From positions 40,503 to 104,502 of the forward strand of contig JBDREC010000049.1 in NCBI GenBank assembly GCA_043820105.1: DNA of 64,000 nucleotides, given 5' to 3'. Positions 9,969 through 18,771 of this stretch are shown here, in pieces. The number at the start of each line of letters is the position of its first letter. Within the stretch, counting starts at the first letter, position 1. The translations under genes and the position numbers were made by a program. The notes below the pieces were generated by a model that saw nothing but the letters and a program-made list of their open reading frames with translations, did no database searches and was not told the origin of the DNA. Source of the DNA: JBDREC01 sp043820105 [NCBI: Pseudomonadota bacterium] (GTDB lineage Bacteria; Bdellovibrionota_F; JAHFAK01).

Positions 9969-12143
9969 TTAATCACCAATATCAATATATTGTAAGGCTT
10001 CCATTTCTCCATCTTCATCCCCAATATTTTCGGTATTTCCTTGTCCAAGTTGACCCGATGAATTACCACCCCAACATTTAATAGCATTATTATCTAAAAG
10101 AGCGCAGGTAAATATTGATCCAGCGACTAAATAAACAGCACTTCTTCCTTCTCCAAGATCAACATAATCCTGATCTGCAACTTCGCGAAATGTACTATCT
10201 CCAATGTCACTTGTATGTCCATATCCTAATTGACCAAAGGTATTTTTTCCCCAACATTTAACCTGATTATTATCTAAAATTGCGCAAGTATGATTATATC
10301 CTGCTTCAACTTGCAAGGCTGAACGGTTATCACCAAGATCAATAGTCCCAAAACTATCCATTGGATTTGACCAACCTCCGCGTGATGTGGTGTCTCCATA
10401 ACCAAGGCGACCGTCACTTCCATTCCCCCAGCATTTTATCTGGGTATTGTCTAAAAGAGCACATGAATGGGATTCACCAAGACTTAGGTCAATGGCATAT
10501 CTTCCATCACCCATTGAAGTAGCTGCAACAGCACTTGGATCCGATTCTGCATTTGGTAAACCATCTTGTCCAAGTTGAAGATTAGTATTTTGCCCCCAGC
10601 ACCTAACACTGTTATCATTTAGTATTGCACAAGTATGTTCTTTGCCAGTTGCTACTTTTAAAACAGTTTCAGAATTCCCAAAATCAATAGCCAAAAGATT
10701 ATCACCCATTTCATTGGGTTCATCGCCTCTGTCATTGACATCACCATAACCAAGTTCTCCTCGCAAATTATCACCCCAGCATTTCAATGAGTCATCATTT
10801 AAAATGGCACATGTATGATTATAAAGTGTTGCAAAATCTTTTACAGTTACACCTGAGCCTAAATCAACATAATCCAAAGTTTCCATTTCTGAAATAGAAT
10901 CACCAATTATACTATGTGTAGTCCAATCTCCAATTCCTAGACTTCCTTCTTCATCCAAGCCCCAGCATTTGATTTTTGAATTACTTAATAAAACACAAGT
11001 ATGTCCATATCCGCCTTTTACATTCAATACTGTTAGGCCTTCAGCTGGATTTGTTTCAATTAAATACTCTCCCATTTCATCTGCATTATCACCAATATTA
11101 TTTATACTTCCAATTCCAAGCTGAGCATTTGTGTTCGAACCCCACCCTTTCAAGACGCTAGTATCATTTATGATCCAAACATTATTTAACCCTTTGAATA
11201 AACTTGAGACATTGCCCTCATAAGTGTCATCATCGCCATCGCCGTCACCATCTCCATCACCATCTCCATCACCATCTCCATCACCGTCTCCATCACCATC
11301 TCCATCACCATCTCCATCACCGTCTCCATCACCATCTCCATCACCGTCTCCATCACCGTCTCCATCGCCATCACCATTACCATCAACTGAAACTTCTTCC
11401 TCCACTTCATCAATATTTTCATAGCTTGTTAATTCTATTTCAGGACTTGCATAAAAGCTGTTATCTTCACTTAACTCAAGCACAAGCTCGCCAATTTCAA
11501 TTTCCAGGGATAAACTTGAATTTATTGTGACTGCTATGTTCTGACCTTCTTTAGCATTTACAGGAATTTGCAAATCATCATCAATGATATGGCAGGAAAA
11601 CTCAAAAATATCTGTGCATGTTGGAAAGAATATCATTAGTTTAAAATTAACACCATTAATTATTGGCAAAGAAAAACTACCATCTGTCTCAATTAAAGCA
11701 TATGCAAAAAGTGTTTCCAATGAATTTGAACTCGTTTCAATATCTTCATAAGCACCTATCATAGCAGCAAAGTTAAGATAAGTAGCAGTGCTTGCTTTAT
11801 TAAAACTTTTATATGTTGGAACAGGTACATTAACAGGACTGGTTATGCCGTAGGCTTCTGTGGAACTTGGAACTGGTATGTTTATTGGGCTTGTAATTCC
11901 TTCTTTTGATACAACATCATTTCTAGTGATAATATCTGTGCGTGTAATAATGTCTGTTCTTGTAATTATGTCTTCAAGATCAACACTACCACTTATTCTT
12001 GAAATAGTCATATCTTCATAAGTTTCATTTGAGCTTGATTTATCATCATTGAGAAGGTCATCAGACTCGGATTTACTGCAGCCCAGGCAATAAAATATAA
12101 GTAAAAGGAAGAGAAAATAATTTTTAATATTTGCAATGCTCAT
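9969..12143 (-). CDS. Modular lipoprotein, GD linker and RCC1-like propeller (paralogue C)
   Basis: About 724 residues, starting at ATG 12143 behind GGAG (an upstream TTG at 12170 is less likely). Signal peptide ends in FYCLGC, a plausible lipobox. Next comes a domain shared with the next two genes: NETYEDMTISRISGSVDLED, a hexapeptide run of the DIITRT type, GITSPVNVPVP, and a beta-rich module. Then about 26 Gly-Asp repeats, then about seven RCC1-like blades (GHTCVLLSNSKIKCWG, CWGxNxxGQLGxG). RCC1 folds are protein- or ligand-binding propellers. Probably tethered to the outer membrane and displayed. Its start lies 16 bases after the stop of the upstream paralogue, so they are co-transcribed. 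Confidence 0.85.
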   Translation of the reverse strand: MSIANIKNYFLFLLLIFYCLGCSKSESDDLLNDDKSSSNETYEDMTISRISGSVDLEDIITRTDIITRTDIITRNDVVSKEGITSPINIPVPSSTEAYGITSPVNVPVPTYKSFNKASTATYLNFAAMIGAYEDIETSSNSLETLFAYALIETDGSFSLPIINGVNFKLMIFFPTCTDIFEFSCHIIDDDLQIPVNAKEGQNIAVTINSSLSLEIEIGELVLELSEDNSFYASPEIELTSYENIDEVEEEVSVDGNGDGDGDGDGDGDGDGDGDGDGDGDGDGDGDGDGDGDGDGDGDGDGDGDDDTYEGNVSSLFKGLNNVWIINDTSVLKGWGSNTNAQLGIGSINNIGDNADEMGEYLIETNPAEGLTVLNVKGGYGHTCVLLSNSKIKCWGLDEEGSLGIGDWTTHSIIGDSISEMETLDYVDLGSGVTVKDFATLYNHTCAILNDDSLKCWGDNLRGELGYGDVNDRGDEPNEMGDNLLAIDFGNSETVLKVATGKEHTCAILNDNSVRCWGQNTNLQLGQDGLPNAESDPSAVAATSMGDGRYAIDLSLGESHSCALLDNTQIKCWGNGSDGRLGYGDTTSRGGWSNPMDSFGTIDLGDNRSALQVEAGYNHTCAILDNNQVKCWGKNTFGQLGYGHTSDIGDSTFREVADQDYVDLGEGRSAVYLVAGSIFTCALLDNNAIKCWGGNSSGQLGQGNTENIGDEDGEMEALQYIDIGD
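11229..11386 (-). repeat. Hexanucleotide repeat encoding the Gly-Asp linker of paralogue C
   Basis: About 26 copies of a GGxGAx hexamer (read on the minus strand), encoding alternating Gly-Asp. Third positions vary between units, mainly GGTGAT, GGAGAT, GGAGAC and GGCGAT, so the tract has aged and is not one recent slippage. Because the unit is six bases, gain or loss of units changes linker length without breaking the frame. Asp-rich DGDGD strings resemble calcium-binding loops. Confidence 0.9.
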
Positions 12144-12159
12144 TAATGAAGTCTCCACA

Positions 12160-14463
12160 TTATTTTTCAAGTGTCATAAAAAATATATCATTTTCCCCAT
12201 TGGATGTTCGTTCTGATGTTGATGGTAAAAAGTCAAAATCAGTAGTACCTTCAAAGGAACCGCTTACATAAAGTGTGTTATTAAGATTTGTTATAGAAAG
12301 ATTATAAGCATTTTCCAGGCTTGTGTGCTCGGGTCTTACTGTCCAGCCATAGCTTCTGTCACTATTAATTTTTGTGATAAAATGGCCATATGTTGTTTCG
12401 CTTGTCTGATTGTCCTGGGCTGCATCAGTAAAATCAAAATCAACTTCGTCCTGGAAATAGCCAACAATAAAAACATCTTCATTTGCATCAACAGCTATAC
12501 TTGTAGGAACATCATCTCCCGTCCCACCAAATGCCTCTGCCCAAGAAAAGAATCCATCACTGTCAAACTTTGAAACAAAAATATCATTTCCACCTTCAGA
12601 TGTTTTATTTGTTGAGCCATCCGTTGGATCTAAATCAGTAGTCAGTGTAAATATTCCCGTGACATAAATATAGTCATTATAGAAAATTATATCTTTTCCT
12701 ACATCATTTCCTTCACTTAGATTACCAGTTGCTCCAAAGGAGCGAACCCAGGTAAATGCACCAGCATTTGTATATTTTACTATAAAAACATCTGTTGTCG
12801 TTGTGTCTCCAGCTACCGTTTTTTCGGCGTCTTCCAGTTCATCCGGGTAACTGAAATCACAGGTCGCTGTGAAGTGTCCTGTTGCATATACATTTGCACC
12901 GTCATCAACAGTTATTTCTATTTCAGTCTCATTAAATCCACCTCCAAAAGTTCTGGTCCATTCATAATTTCCACTATTACCATATTTTGAAATAAAAAGA
13001 TCGCTTGAGCCAGTAGGATTTTGTAGGTCTTCTCCTGCTCCTGGATCAAAATCTACTTCAGCATCAAAATTGCCAGCCACATAGACAGTAGTACCAATAA
13101 CTTCAATATCTTTTCCAGCATCTGCTGAGCCAGCACCTATTTGTTTTACCCATTGAAAGGTTCCCTCGCTGTCAGCTTTATAGATGAATATATCGGGAGA
13201 ATTCGGTGTAAGGATTTCAGGAGTTCCATTTGGGTTGAAATCCATTTCATCCTGAAAAGTTCCCGTTACATAGACATTTCCAGCTGCGTCAAGTGCCATG
13301 GCAAAAGCTTCATCTGTGCCATCTGATTGAAGCACATTAACCCAGACTGGAAAACCAGCAGGAGAATATTTTGCAATGAATATATCTTTTGTGCCACTTT
13401 CTGAAGTATAGCTTCTTTCATTTTCACCAGGATCAAAATCCACGGTTCCAGTAAAGGAACCACAAATATATATATTTCTATCTGCATCAACGGTACTGTC
13501 ATAAACAGTATCGTATGATGATCCTCCAAATGCTTTAACTAAATCAAAATCTGGAGAAACAAGTTCGCCATCGCCATCACCGTCGCCATCACCGTCTCCA
13601 TCACCGTCTCCATCCCCATCGCCGTCGCCATCACCGTCGCCATCACCGTCACCATCACCGTCACCGTCACCATCACCATCGCCATCACCATCTGCTATTA
13701 CTTCTTCATATAATAGCACTTCTTCAAAACTACTTGGAAGGTTTTCAGGTATTGCACTAAATGTTCCATCTTCCTTTTCTTTAATAGCTATTTCACCTAA
13801 ATCCAATGTTATCGAAGAGTCTTCATTCAAGACAATTATGCCTTCTGAATCTTCATCATTATCACCTTCTAGTGGAATAGAGATTTCTTTTGCTGCATTT
13901 GCTTTTCGACATTCATCATCAAATAAATCTAAACATTGATTTGTTGGAATAAATAAGACTATTTTAGATGGCAAACCATTAAATATTGGAAGACTAATTT
14001 CTCCATCTGAGCCCACAAATGAATATGTTACCATATTTTCAATTAAATATTCCTTGTCAATAACATCTGATTCATCTAGAATTTCAACACTAGCTGCAAT
14101 TATAACAATATCACTAGAACTGACATTTTTGATTAATTGAGATTTGAATCCCGCTTGTAATAAGTCAAGAGTTGCTTGTGGGATTGGAACGTTGACAGGG
14201 CTTGTTATTCCTTCAGTATCAATTGCATCAGTTCTTGTAATAATATCAGTTCTTGTTAAAATATCAGTCCTTGTAATAATATCATCAAGGTCAACTGTAC
14301 CTGTAATTCTTGAAAGGATATTTTCTTCATATGTTTCATTTGTTGTAGTGGAAATAGGATCATCTTCATTTGTTTTTACGTTGTTTGATTGACTGCAGGA
14401 GAATGCAAATATAGCTAGAAGTATTATCAAAAAGACGAGCTTTTTAAGATTTGACTTTTGCAT
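12160..14463 (-). CDS. Modular lipoprotein, GD linker and SBBP-like propeller (paralogue B)
   Basis: 767 residues. ATG at 14463 with GGGGAT eight bases upstream. Signal peptide ends FAFSC. The N-terminal domain is paralogous to the flanking lipoproteins: NETYEENILSRITGTVDLDD, the DIITRTDILTRTDI run, then GITSPVNVPIP. About 21 Gly-Asp repeats follow. The head is a set of about eight repeats of roughly 50 residues with the pattern 'GG...D...V.AD...IY..G.F.GTVDFDP', typical of SBBP-type beta-propeller repeats. No enzymatic motif seen. It probably acts as a surface-displayed binding protein. A consensus promoter and a heptamer repeat lie upstream. Confidence 0.85.
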   Translation of the reverse strand: MQKSNLKKLVFLIILLAIFAFSCSQSNNVKTNEDDPISTTTNETYEENILSRITGTVDLDDIITRTDILTRTDIITRTDAIDTEGITSPVNVPIPQATLDLLQAGFKSQLIKNVSSSDIVIIAASVEILDESDVIDKEYLIENMVTYSFVGSDGEISLPIFNGLPSKIVLFIPTNQCLDLFDDECRKANAAKEISIPLEGDNDEDSEGIIVLNEDSSITLDLGEIAIKEKEDGTFSAIPENLPSSFEEVLLYEEVIADGDGDGDGDGDGDGDGDGDGDGDGDGDGDGDGDGDGDGDGDGELVSPDFDLVKAFGGSSYDTVYDSTVDADRNIYICGSFTGTVDFDPGENERSYTSESGTKDIFIAKYSPAGFPVWVNVLQSDGTDEAFAMALDAAGNVYVTGTFQDEMDFNPNGTPEILTPNSPDIFIYKADSEGTFQWVKQIGAGSADAGKDIEVIGTTVYVAGNFDAEVDFDPGAGEDLQNPTGSSDLFISKYGNSGNYEWTRTFGGGFNETEIEITVDDGANVYATGHFTATCDFSYPDELEDAEKTVAGDTTTTDVFIVKYTNAGAFTWVRSFGATGNLSEGNDVGKDIIFYNDYIYVTGIFTLTTDLDPTDGSTNKTSEGGNDIFVSKFDSDGFFSWAEAFGGTGDDVPTSIAVDANEDVFIVGYFQDEVDFDFTDAAQDNQTSETTYGHFITKINSDRSYGWTVRPEHTSLENAYNLSITNLNNTLYVSGSFEGTTDFDFLPSTSERTSNGENDIFFMTLEK
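13567..13692 (-). repeat. Hexanucleotide repeat encoding the Gly-Asp linker of paralogue B
   Basis: About 21 Gly-Asp hexamers. The order of synonymous units differs from that in paralogue C, which suggests the two linkers expanded independently after gene duplication or underwent separate rearrangement. Confidence 0.9.
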
Positions 14464-14477
14464 ATATCCCCAACATA

Positions 14478-14512
14478 GCGTACAGTGTACAGCGTACGGC
14501 GTATAGTGTACT
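14478..14512. repeat. Five heptamer repeats in the leader of paralogue B
   Basis: Five consecutive 7-base units, GCGTACA, GTGTACA, GCGTACG, GCGTATA and GTGTACT, lie between the predicted promoter (14536-14565, minus strand) and the start codon at 14463, so they would be in the 5' untranslated RNA. They resemble the short tandemly repeated heptamers known from other bacterial genomes. Function unknown; GTAC-rich units can self-pair. Confidence 0.8.
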
Positions 14513-14535
14513 GTTGTTTTTTACCCTTCTATATT

Positions 14536-14565
14536 ATTATAACATAAATATGTAGAATTTGTCAA
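14536..14565 (-). promoter_or_regulatory. Consensus sigma-70-type promoter for paralogues B and C
   Basis: On the minus strand TTGACA (14560-14565) is followed after 18 bases by TATAAT (14536-14541), a perfect match to both hexamers. It points to the lipoprotein gene starting at 14463, and by extension to the next gene in the same direction. The leader of about 65 bases contains the heptamer repeat. Confidence 0.75.
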
Positions 14566-14643
14566 AAAAAGTGAGCTAAATTTCATTGGCAATTAGTGAA
14601 TGAATACATGGCGTTATTGGTAGGGGTTTGGTTTTTTTTATGT

Positions 14644-16551
14644 TTAATTGATTATTATTGCAAAGTCATGGTCAAGGCTTATTGTTGTATTGTACCAACA
14701 TACTAGATCACTGTTTTCAGTTAATGCGCAGTAATTATTGGCAATTCTGTCTTCAAAGAGATAAATGGAGTCAATTTCTGCTAGTGCATCTGGAGGTCTC
14801 AGATTATCTCCCATTTCTGATGTTAATAGGCTTGAATCTTTTCCTATAAACCCACCTGCTTTTGTAAAGCCAGCTTCTCCATTTCCAACAGCCCCCCAGC
14901 AGCCAATTTCGCCTGTATCAAATAATGCACATGTGCTTGAGGCACTTGTGGCAAGTTTTATTACTGTTCTATTTGAGCCTAGGCTCAGGGCTTGTAAGTT
15001 ATTTCCCATTTCAGAGGGCTCATCTCCAATATATCCTGAGCTGACACCAATTCCCAATGTTACTCCAACTCCCCAGCATTTTACTGAATCATTATCAAGT
15101 AAAGCACAGGTGTGATCATCTCCAGCTACAATTTGTTGTGCTGTACGACCATCTCCAAGATCTATTGCACTCATAGTCAAAGCATATGAATCTGTATTAT
15201 TACCTTGTCCGAGTTCTCCCCAGGCATTATCTCCAACGCATAGGGCTTCGCCATTTGTGAAAATAAAACATGCGTTACTCCAAGACAAGGAAATAGAACT
15301 GACATTTTTAGTTCCAAAGTTTAAAAAGGAAACTGCACTTAAATTTTCATTATCACCTATCGATTCACCATAAAGCCCCAAAATGACATCAGTGCTTCCC
15401 CAGCACTTAACTCTTCCAAGGCTTGTTACCATGCAATTTCCAGCTCCACGGCCTTCTATGTCAGCCACTGTTTCTCCTTCAGATAAACCAAAATCAATAA
15501 TATTGTCGTTACTAGGAATTCTTGAAAAGTTTTGAACAGAAGTGTCTGTTTCAGGACAATCATGTCTAGCAGTATCACCAAGGCCAAGGGCAGCACCATA
15601 GTTATTTTCATCGCCACAACATTTTACCTGGCCAGCACTTGTCAAACCACATAAGGTTGAAAATTTAGTCATCCCTTCAAAAACATTTCCAGAAGGCAAG
15701 CTGATTGTAATTATATCATCGCCATCGCCATCGCCATCGCCATCACCATCACCATCACCATCACCAGCTACATCACCATCGGTTTCTTCCTCTGCAGATT
15801 CTTCATCATAGTCAATAACATCATCAAAACTAGTTAGAAAATTATCAGGGATAGCTCTAAATGATCCATCTTCATTTTCTTCAATAGCAATATTGCCAAG
15901 GTCTAAACTTAACGATGAATCATCATTTAAGATTATTGTATTTGATGAATCTTCACTGGTATTTATTTCAATCGAGATTTCCTTTGATGAATTTTCCTTT
16001 CTGCAGCTTTCATCCACAAGATCCTTACACAAATTTGTAGGAATTAAAATAGCTATTTTTGTTGGCAGGCCATTAAAAACCGGAAGTGAAAAATCACCAT
16101 TTTCATCTATTAAAGAATATGTAACCATATTTTCAATTAAATAATCAGCATCTATTATACTGTTTTCATCAAGTATTTCAATGCTTATAAGAAAGATTGC
16201 TGGCTCACTTGAGTCAGAGTTTTTGAAAGACTTAAGCTTGATATGTTTTTTAAGTGTTTCAGATGTTGCTAAAGGGATTGGCACATTAACTGGTAATATT
16301 ATTCCTTCTTTATCTACGACATCTGATCGTTGAATTAAATCTGTTCTTCGGGAAATATCGGCCCTTGAGATAATATCATCAATATTCAAACTTCCAGAAA
16401 TTCTTGAAATTACATTGTTTTCATATGTTTCATTTATTATCTCTGGACTTTTATCATCTGCTTTTATTTCATCTGATTTTTGACAAGAAAATAGCAATAT
16501 ACAGTGGAAAATGCTAAGAATGATGATTACTTTTTTTAATAATTGTAGCAT
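14644..16551 (-). CDS. Modular lipoprotein, GD linker and RCC1-like propeller (paralogue A)
   Basis: About 635 residues from ATG 16551, which follows GGGGC at a good distance; a TTG at 16587 would add 12 residues. Signal peptide ends in LLFSC. The shared N-terminal domain appears in diverged form (NETYENNVISRISGSLNIDD, repeat as DIISRADISRRTDLIQRSDVV, then LPVNVPIP). The Gly-Asp linker is short, about ten units and interrupted by Val-Ala. The head has RCC1-like blades with the 'C.L...G.V.CWG' pattern (DHTCALLDNDSVKCWG), but several are degenerate and the last ends early. It is closer to paralogue B in the beta-rich module (TKIAILIPTNLCKD) and to C in the head, consistent with head exchange. 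Confidence 0.82.
   Translation of the reverse strand: MLQLLKKVIIILSIFHCILLFSCQKSDEIKADDKSPEIINETYENNVISRISGSLNIDDIISRADISRRTDLIQRSDVVDKEGIILPVNVPIPLATSETLKKHIKLKSFKNSDSSEPAIFLISIEILDENSIIDADYLIENMVTYSLIDENGDFSLPVFNGLPTKIAILIPTNLCKDLVDESCRKENSSKEISIEINTSEDSSNTIILNDDSSLSLDLGNIAIEENEDGSFRAIPDNFLTSFDDVIDYDEESAEEETDGDVAGDGDGDGDGDGDGDGDDIITISLPSGNVFEGMTKFSTLCGLTSAGQVKCCGDENNYGAALGLGDTARHDCPETDTSVQNFSRIPSNDNIIDFGLSEGETVADIEGRGAGNCMVTSLGRVKCWGSTDVILGLYGESIGDNENLSAVSFLNFGTKNVSSISLSWSNACFIFTNGEALCVGDNAWGELGQGNNTDSYALTMSAIDLGDGRTAQQIVAGDDHTCALLDNDSVKCWGVGVTLGIGVSSGYIGDEPSEMGNNLQALSLGSNRTVIKLATSASSTCALFDTGEIGCWGAVGNGEAGFTKAGGFIGKDSSLLTSEMGDNLRPPDALAEIDSIYLFEDRIANNYCALTENSDLVCWYNTTISLDHDFAIIIN
15718..15783 (-). 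repeat. Short Gly-Asp hexamer repeat of paralogue A
   Basis: About nine or ten Gly-Asp hexamers, interrupted by a Val-Ala-Gly stretch near the upstream end. It is much shorter than the tracts of paralogues B and C, showing that linker length varies strongly within the family. Confidence 0.85.
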
Positions 16552-16708
16552 TAAGCCCCAAACTCTTGATAAAAATATGCTTTTCAAACAATTATATCAT
16601 AAGAACACCAGATATCCAAAAAAAAATATAGTGGTAAAATATAGATTTTTTTTGTAAATTTAATTAAAAAAAAGTAGAATCTTAATTCATTCCCTAAAAA
16701 AGAGGCTA

Positions 16709-17641
16709 TTGTTGAAGACGAAATTTATAATAAATTCTCTTAAGCATAAAGAAACTAATAAAATAATATCTAAAATTTCCAATTTAAAAGATCAAAATAT
16801 TTCAAGTTCCTATACAAAACAAGCCGGGGATGCAATTAAACTTACTCAAGAAGCAATAGAAGATGGTTTCAAAAAAATAATATCTTTTGGCGGCGATGGG
16901 ACTCACTCTGAAGTTGTTAATGGGTTTTTCAAAAACGAGAAACTAATAGGCAAAGATGTTTGCTTTGGTTTTGTAAGCCTAGGTTCAGGAAATGATTTCC
17001 AAAAAAATTTCAAACCTAAAAGCCTAAAAGAACTTTTAGAAGAAAAAAACTATCAAAATATAGACTTAGGTAAAATCACATTTCGCCAACAGCGCAAGAC
17101 GGACTTAACAAATTTCAAGACGGAGGTTCGTTATTTTTTAAATATTGCTGAGTTTGGATTTATTCCAAGGATCGTGAAAGAATTTAATGAAACTTCACAA
17201 AAAAAGAGCATTATTAAGGGAAAAGCACGGTATATTAGCTGTTTTTTGAAAAAAATGAAGGAATTTGAGGAATTTGATCTAGAAATCACCCGAGAGGATT
17301 CAAAAAAACTTAATAATACTGTAACAAATGTAAATATTGCAAATGGATCATTTTATGGTGGGGGATATAAGATTGCACCAAGTGCTAAAATTAATGATGG
17401 CTTTTTTGATATTGTGGTTTTTGGAAAAATGGGAAGAACAAAATTTTCATCTTTAATGTTAGCTTCACTAAAAGGACTCCATAAATTTAATAAAGCTGTT
17501 GCAATTTTTCAAACAAAATACATTGAGTTTAAACCCTTGTCTGAAAGTTCAAAAGTTTTCATTGAAGCTGATGGAGATTTTATTGGATATTTGCCAGCCA
17601 CCTTTGAAGTTTTACCGAAGGCACTTAAAATTATTAACTAA
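16709..17641 (+). CDS. Diacylglycerol/lipid kinase family protein (DagK/YegS type)
   Basis: 310 residues. Nucleotide-binding motif SFGGDGTHSEVVNGF near residue 65 and GSGNDF near residue 95 are the DAGK-catalytic-domain signatures. NGSFYGGGYKIAPSAKINDG and FIEADGDFIGY match the C-terminal half of the family. It phosphorylates a lipid such as diacylglycerol or a related membrane lipid using ATP; sphingosine-kinase-like enzymes share the fold. Two consecutive TTG codons (16709, 16712) serve as start; AGAGG at 16701 favours 16712. It is 68 bases upstream of thrC in the same direction. Confidence 0.85.
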   Translation: MLKTKFIINSLKHKETNKIISKISNLKDQNISSSYTKQAGDAIKLTQEAIEDGFKKIISFGGDGTHSEVVNGFFKNEKLIGKDVCFGFVSLGSGNDFQKNFKPKSLKELLEEKNYQNIDLGKITFRQQRKTDLTNFKTEVRYFLNIAEFGFIPRIVKEFNETSQKKSIIKGKARYISCFLKKMKEFEEFDLEITREDSKKLNNTVTNVNIANGSFYGGGYKIAPSAKINDGFFDIVVFGKMGRTKFSSLMLASLKGLHKFNKAVAIFQTKYIEFKPLSESSKVFIEADGDFIGYLPATFEVLPKALKIIN

Positions 17642-17709
17642 AGATCATTTGACTATCAAAAATTCTTAATATAGCTTTTTTCCAATTCCTCATAATAAGG
17701 AGAATAGCG

Positions 17710-18771
17710 TTGCAAAGGCAAGGTGTAATTGAAAGATACAAATCCTATCTTCCTGTTTCAGAAGAAACTCCAATTATAAGTCTTTTAGAAGGTTCAACAC
17801 CTTTAATTTATGCAAAAAACATTTCAGAAATTCTAGGGAATGGAATAAGACTTTATTTAAAATATGAAGGCCTTAATCCTTCTGGATCTTTTAAGGATAG
17901 AGGAATGACAATGGCCATTTCAAAGGCTTGTGAAGCCGGAAGTGTGGCAACAATTTGTGCTTCAACTGGAAACACATCAGCTTCTGCGGCTGCTTATTGT
18001 GCTTCCGCCAAGATTAAATCTTATGTGATAATTCCTAAAGGCTCCATTGCTATGGGAAAACTTGCTCAGGCTATCATTCATGGGGCAAAGGTTTTTGCAG
18101 TTAAAGGAAATTTTGATGATGCCTTGAATTTGGTTAAAAAAATTGCAGGTGAATATCCAGTCACATTAGTTAATTCATTAAATCCATATAGAATTGAAGG
18201 TCAGAAATCAGGAGCTTTTGAAATTTGTGATGAGCTTGAAGGAAGTCCTGATATTCATGTGATTCCAGTTGGAAACGCTGGAAATATAACTGCTTACTGG
18301 AAGGGCTATAAAGAGTATTTAGAAAAAGGAAAAATTCATAAACTACCCAGGATGTTTGGATTTCAAGCCAAGGGCGCTTCCCCGATTGTTGAAGATAGAA
18401 TTTTTGAAAAACCTGAAACCATTGCAACAGCTATAAGAATCGGAAACCCAGCTTCGTGGAAACAGGCAGTTGCAGCCAGAGATGAATCCGGTGGCTTAAT
18501 TGAAGCTTGTAGTGACGAAGAAATCCTTGAAGCTTATAAGCTTTTAACCCAAAAAGAGGGGGTATTTGCAGAACCTGCTTCAGCCATTACAATAGCCGGG
18601 CTTTTAAAATTAAAACGAGAAAACAGGCTTCCCAAGGATGTTACAATATCAGCTACCTTAACTGGTCACGGCTTAAAAGATCCTGATTGTGCTATTAATA
18701 ATTCTTTAAAACCTGAGATTATTGAAAACGATTATGAACAATTAAAAAGGATCATTGATGCAGACATTTAA
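17710..18771 (+). CDS. thrC: Threonine synthase
   Basis: 353 residues, the shorter bacterial type. PLP-lysine motif NPSGSFKDRGM; SATICASTGNTSASAAAYCA-type phosphate-binding loop follows; PVGNAGNITAYWKGY further on. It converts O-phosphohomoserine to threonine. Start is TTG at 17710 with AAGGAGAA ahead. Its 3' end overlaps thrB by 14 bases, so kinase and synthase, the last two steps of threonine synthesis, are coupled. Confidence 0.96.
   Translation: MQRQGVIERYKSYLPVSEETPIISLLEGSTPLIYAKNISEILGNGIRLYLKYEGLNPSGSFKDRGMTMAISKACEAGSVATICASTGNTSASAAAYCASAKIKSYVIIPKGSIAMGKLAQAIIHGAKVFAVKGNFDDALNLVKKIAGEYPVTLVNSLNPYRIEGQKSGAFEICDELEGSPDIHVIPVGNAGNITAYWKGYKEYLEKGKIHKLPRMFGFQAKGASPIVEDRIFEKPETIATAIRIGNPASWKQAVAARDESGGLIEACSDEEILEAYKLLTQKEGVFAEPASAITIAGLLKLKRENRLPKDVTISATLTGHGLKDPDCAINNSLKPEIIENDYEQLKRIIDADI

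Noticed and set aside
11204-11530. Open frames rich in His-His-Leu or Ser-Pro repeats opposite the Gly-Asp linker
   Set aside because: They are only the complementary frames of the hexamer repeat and have no start signals or non-repeat domain.
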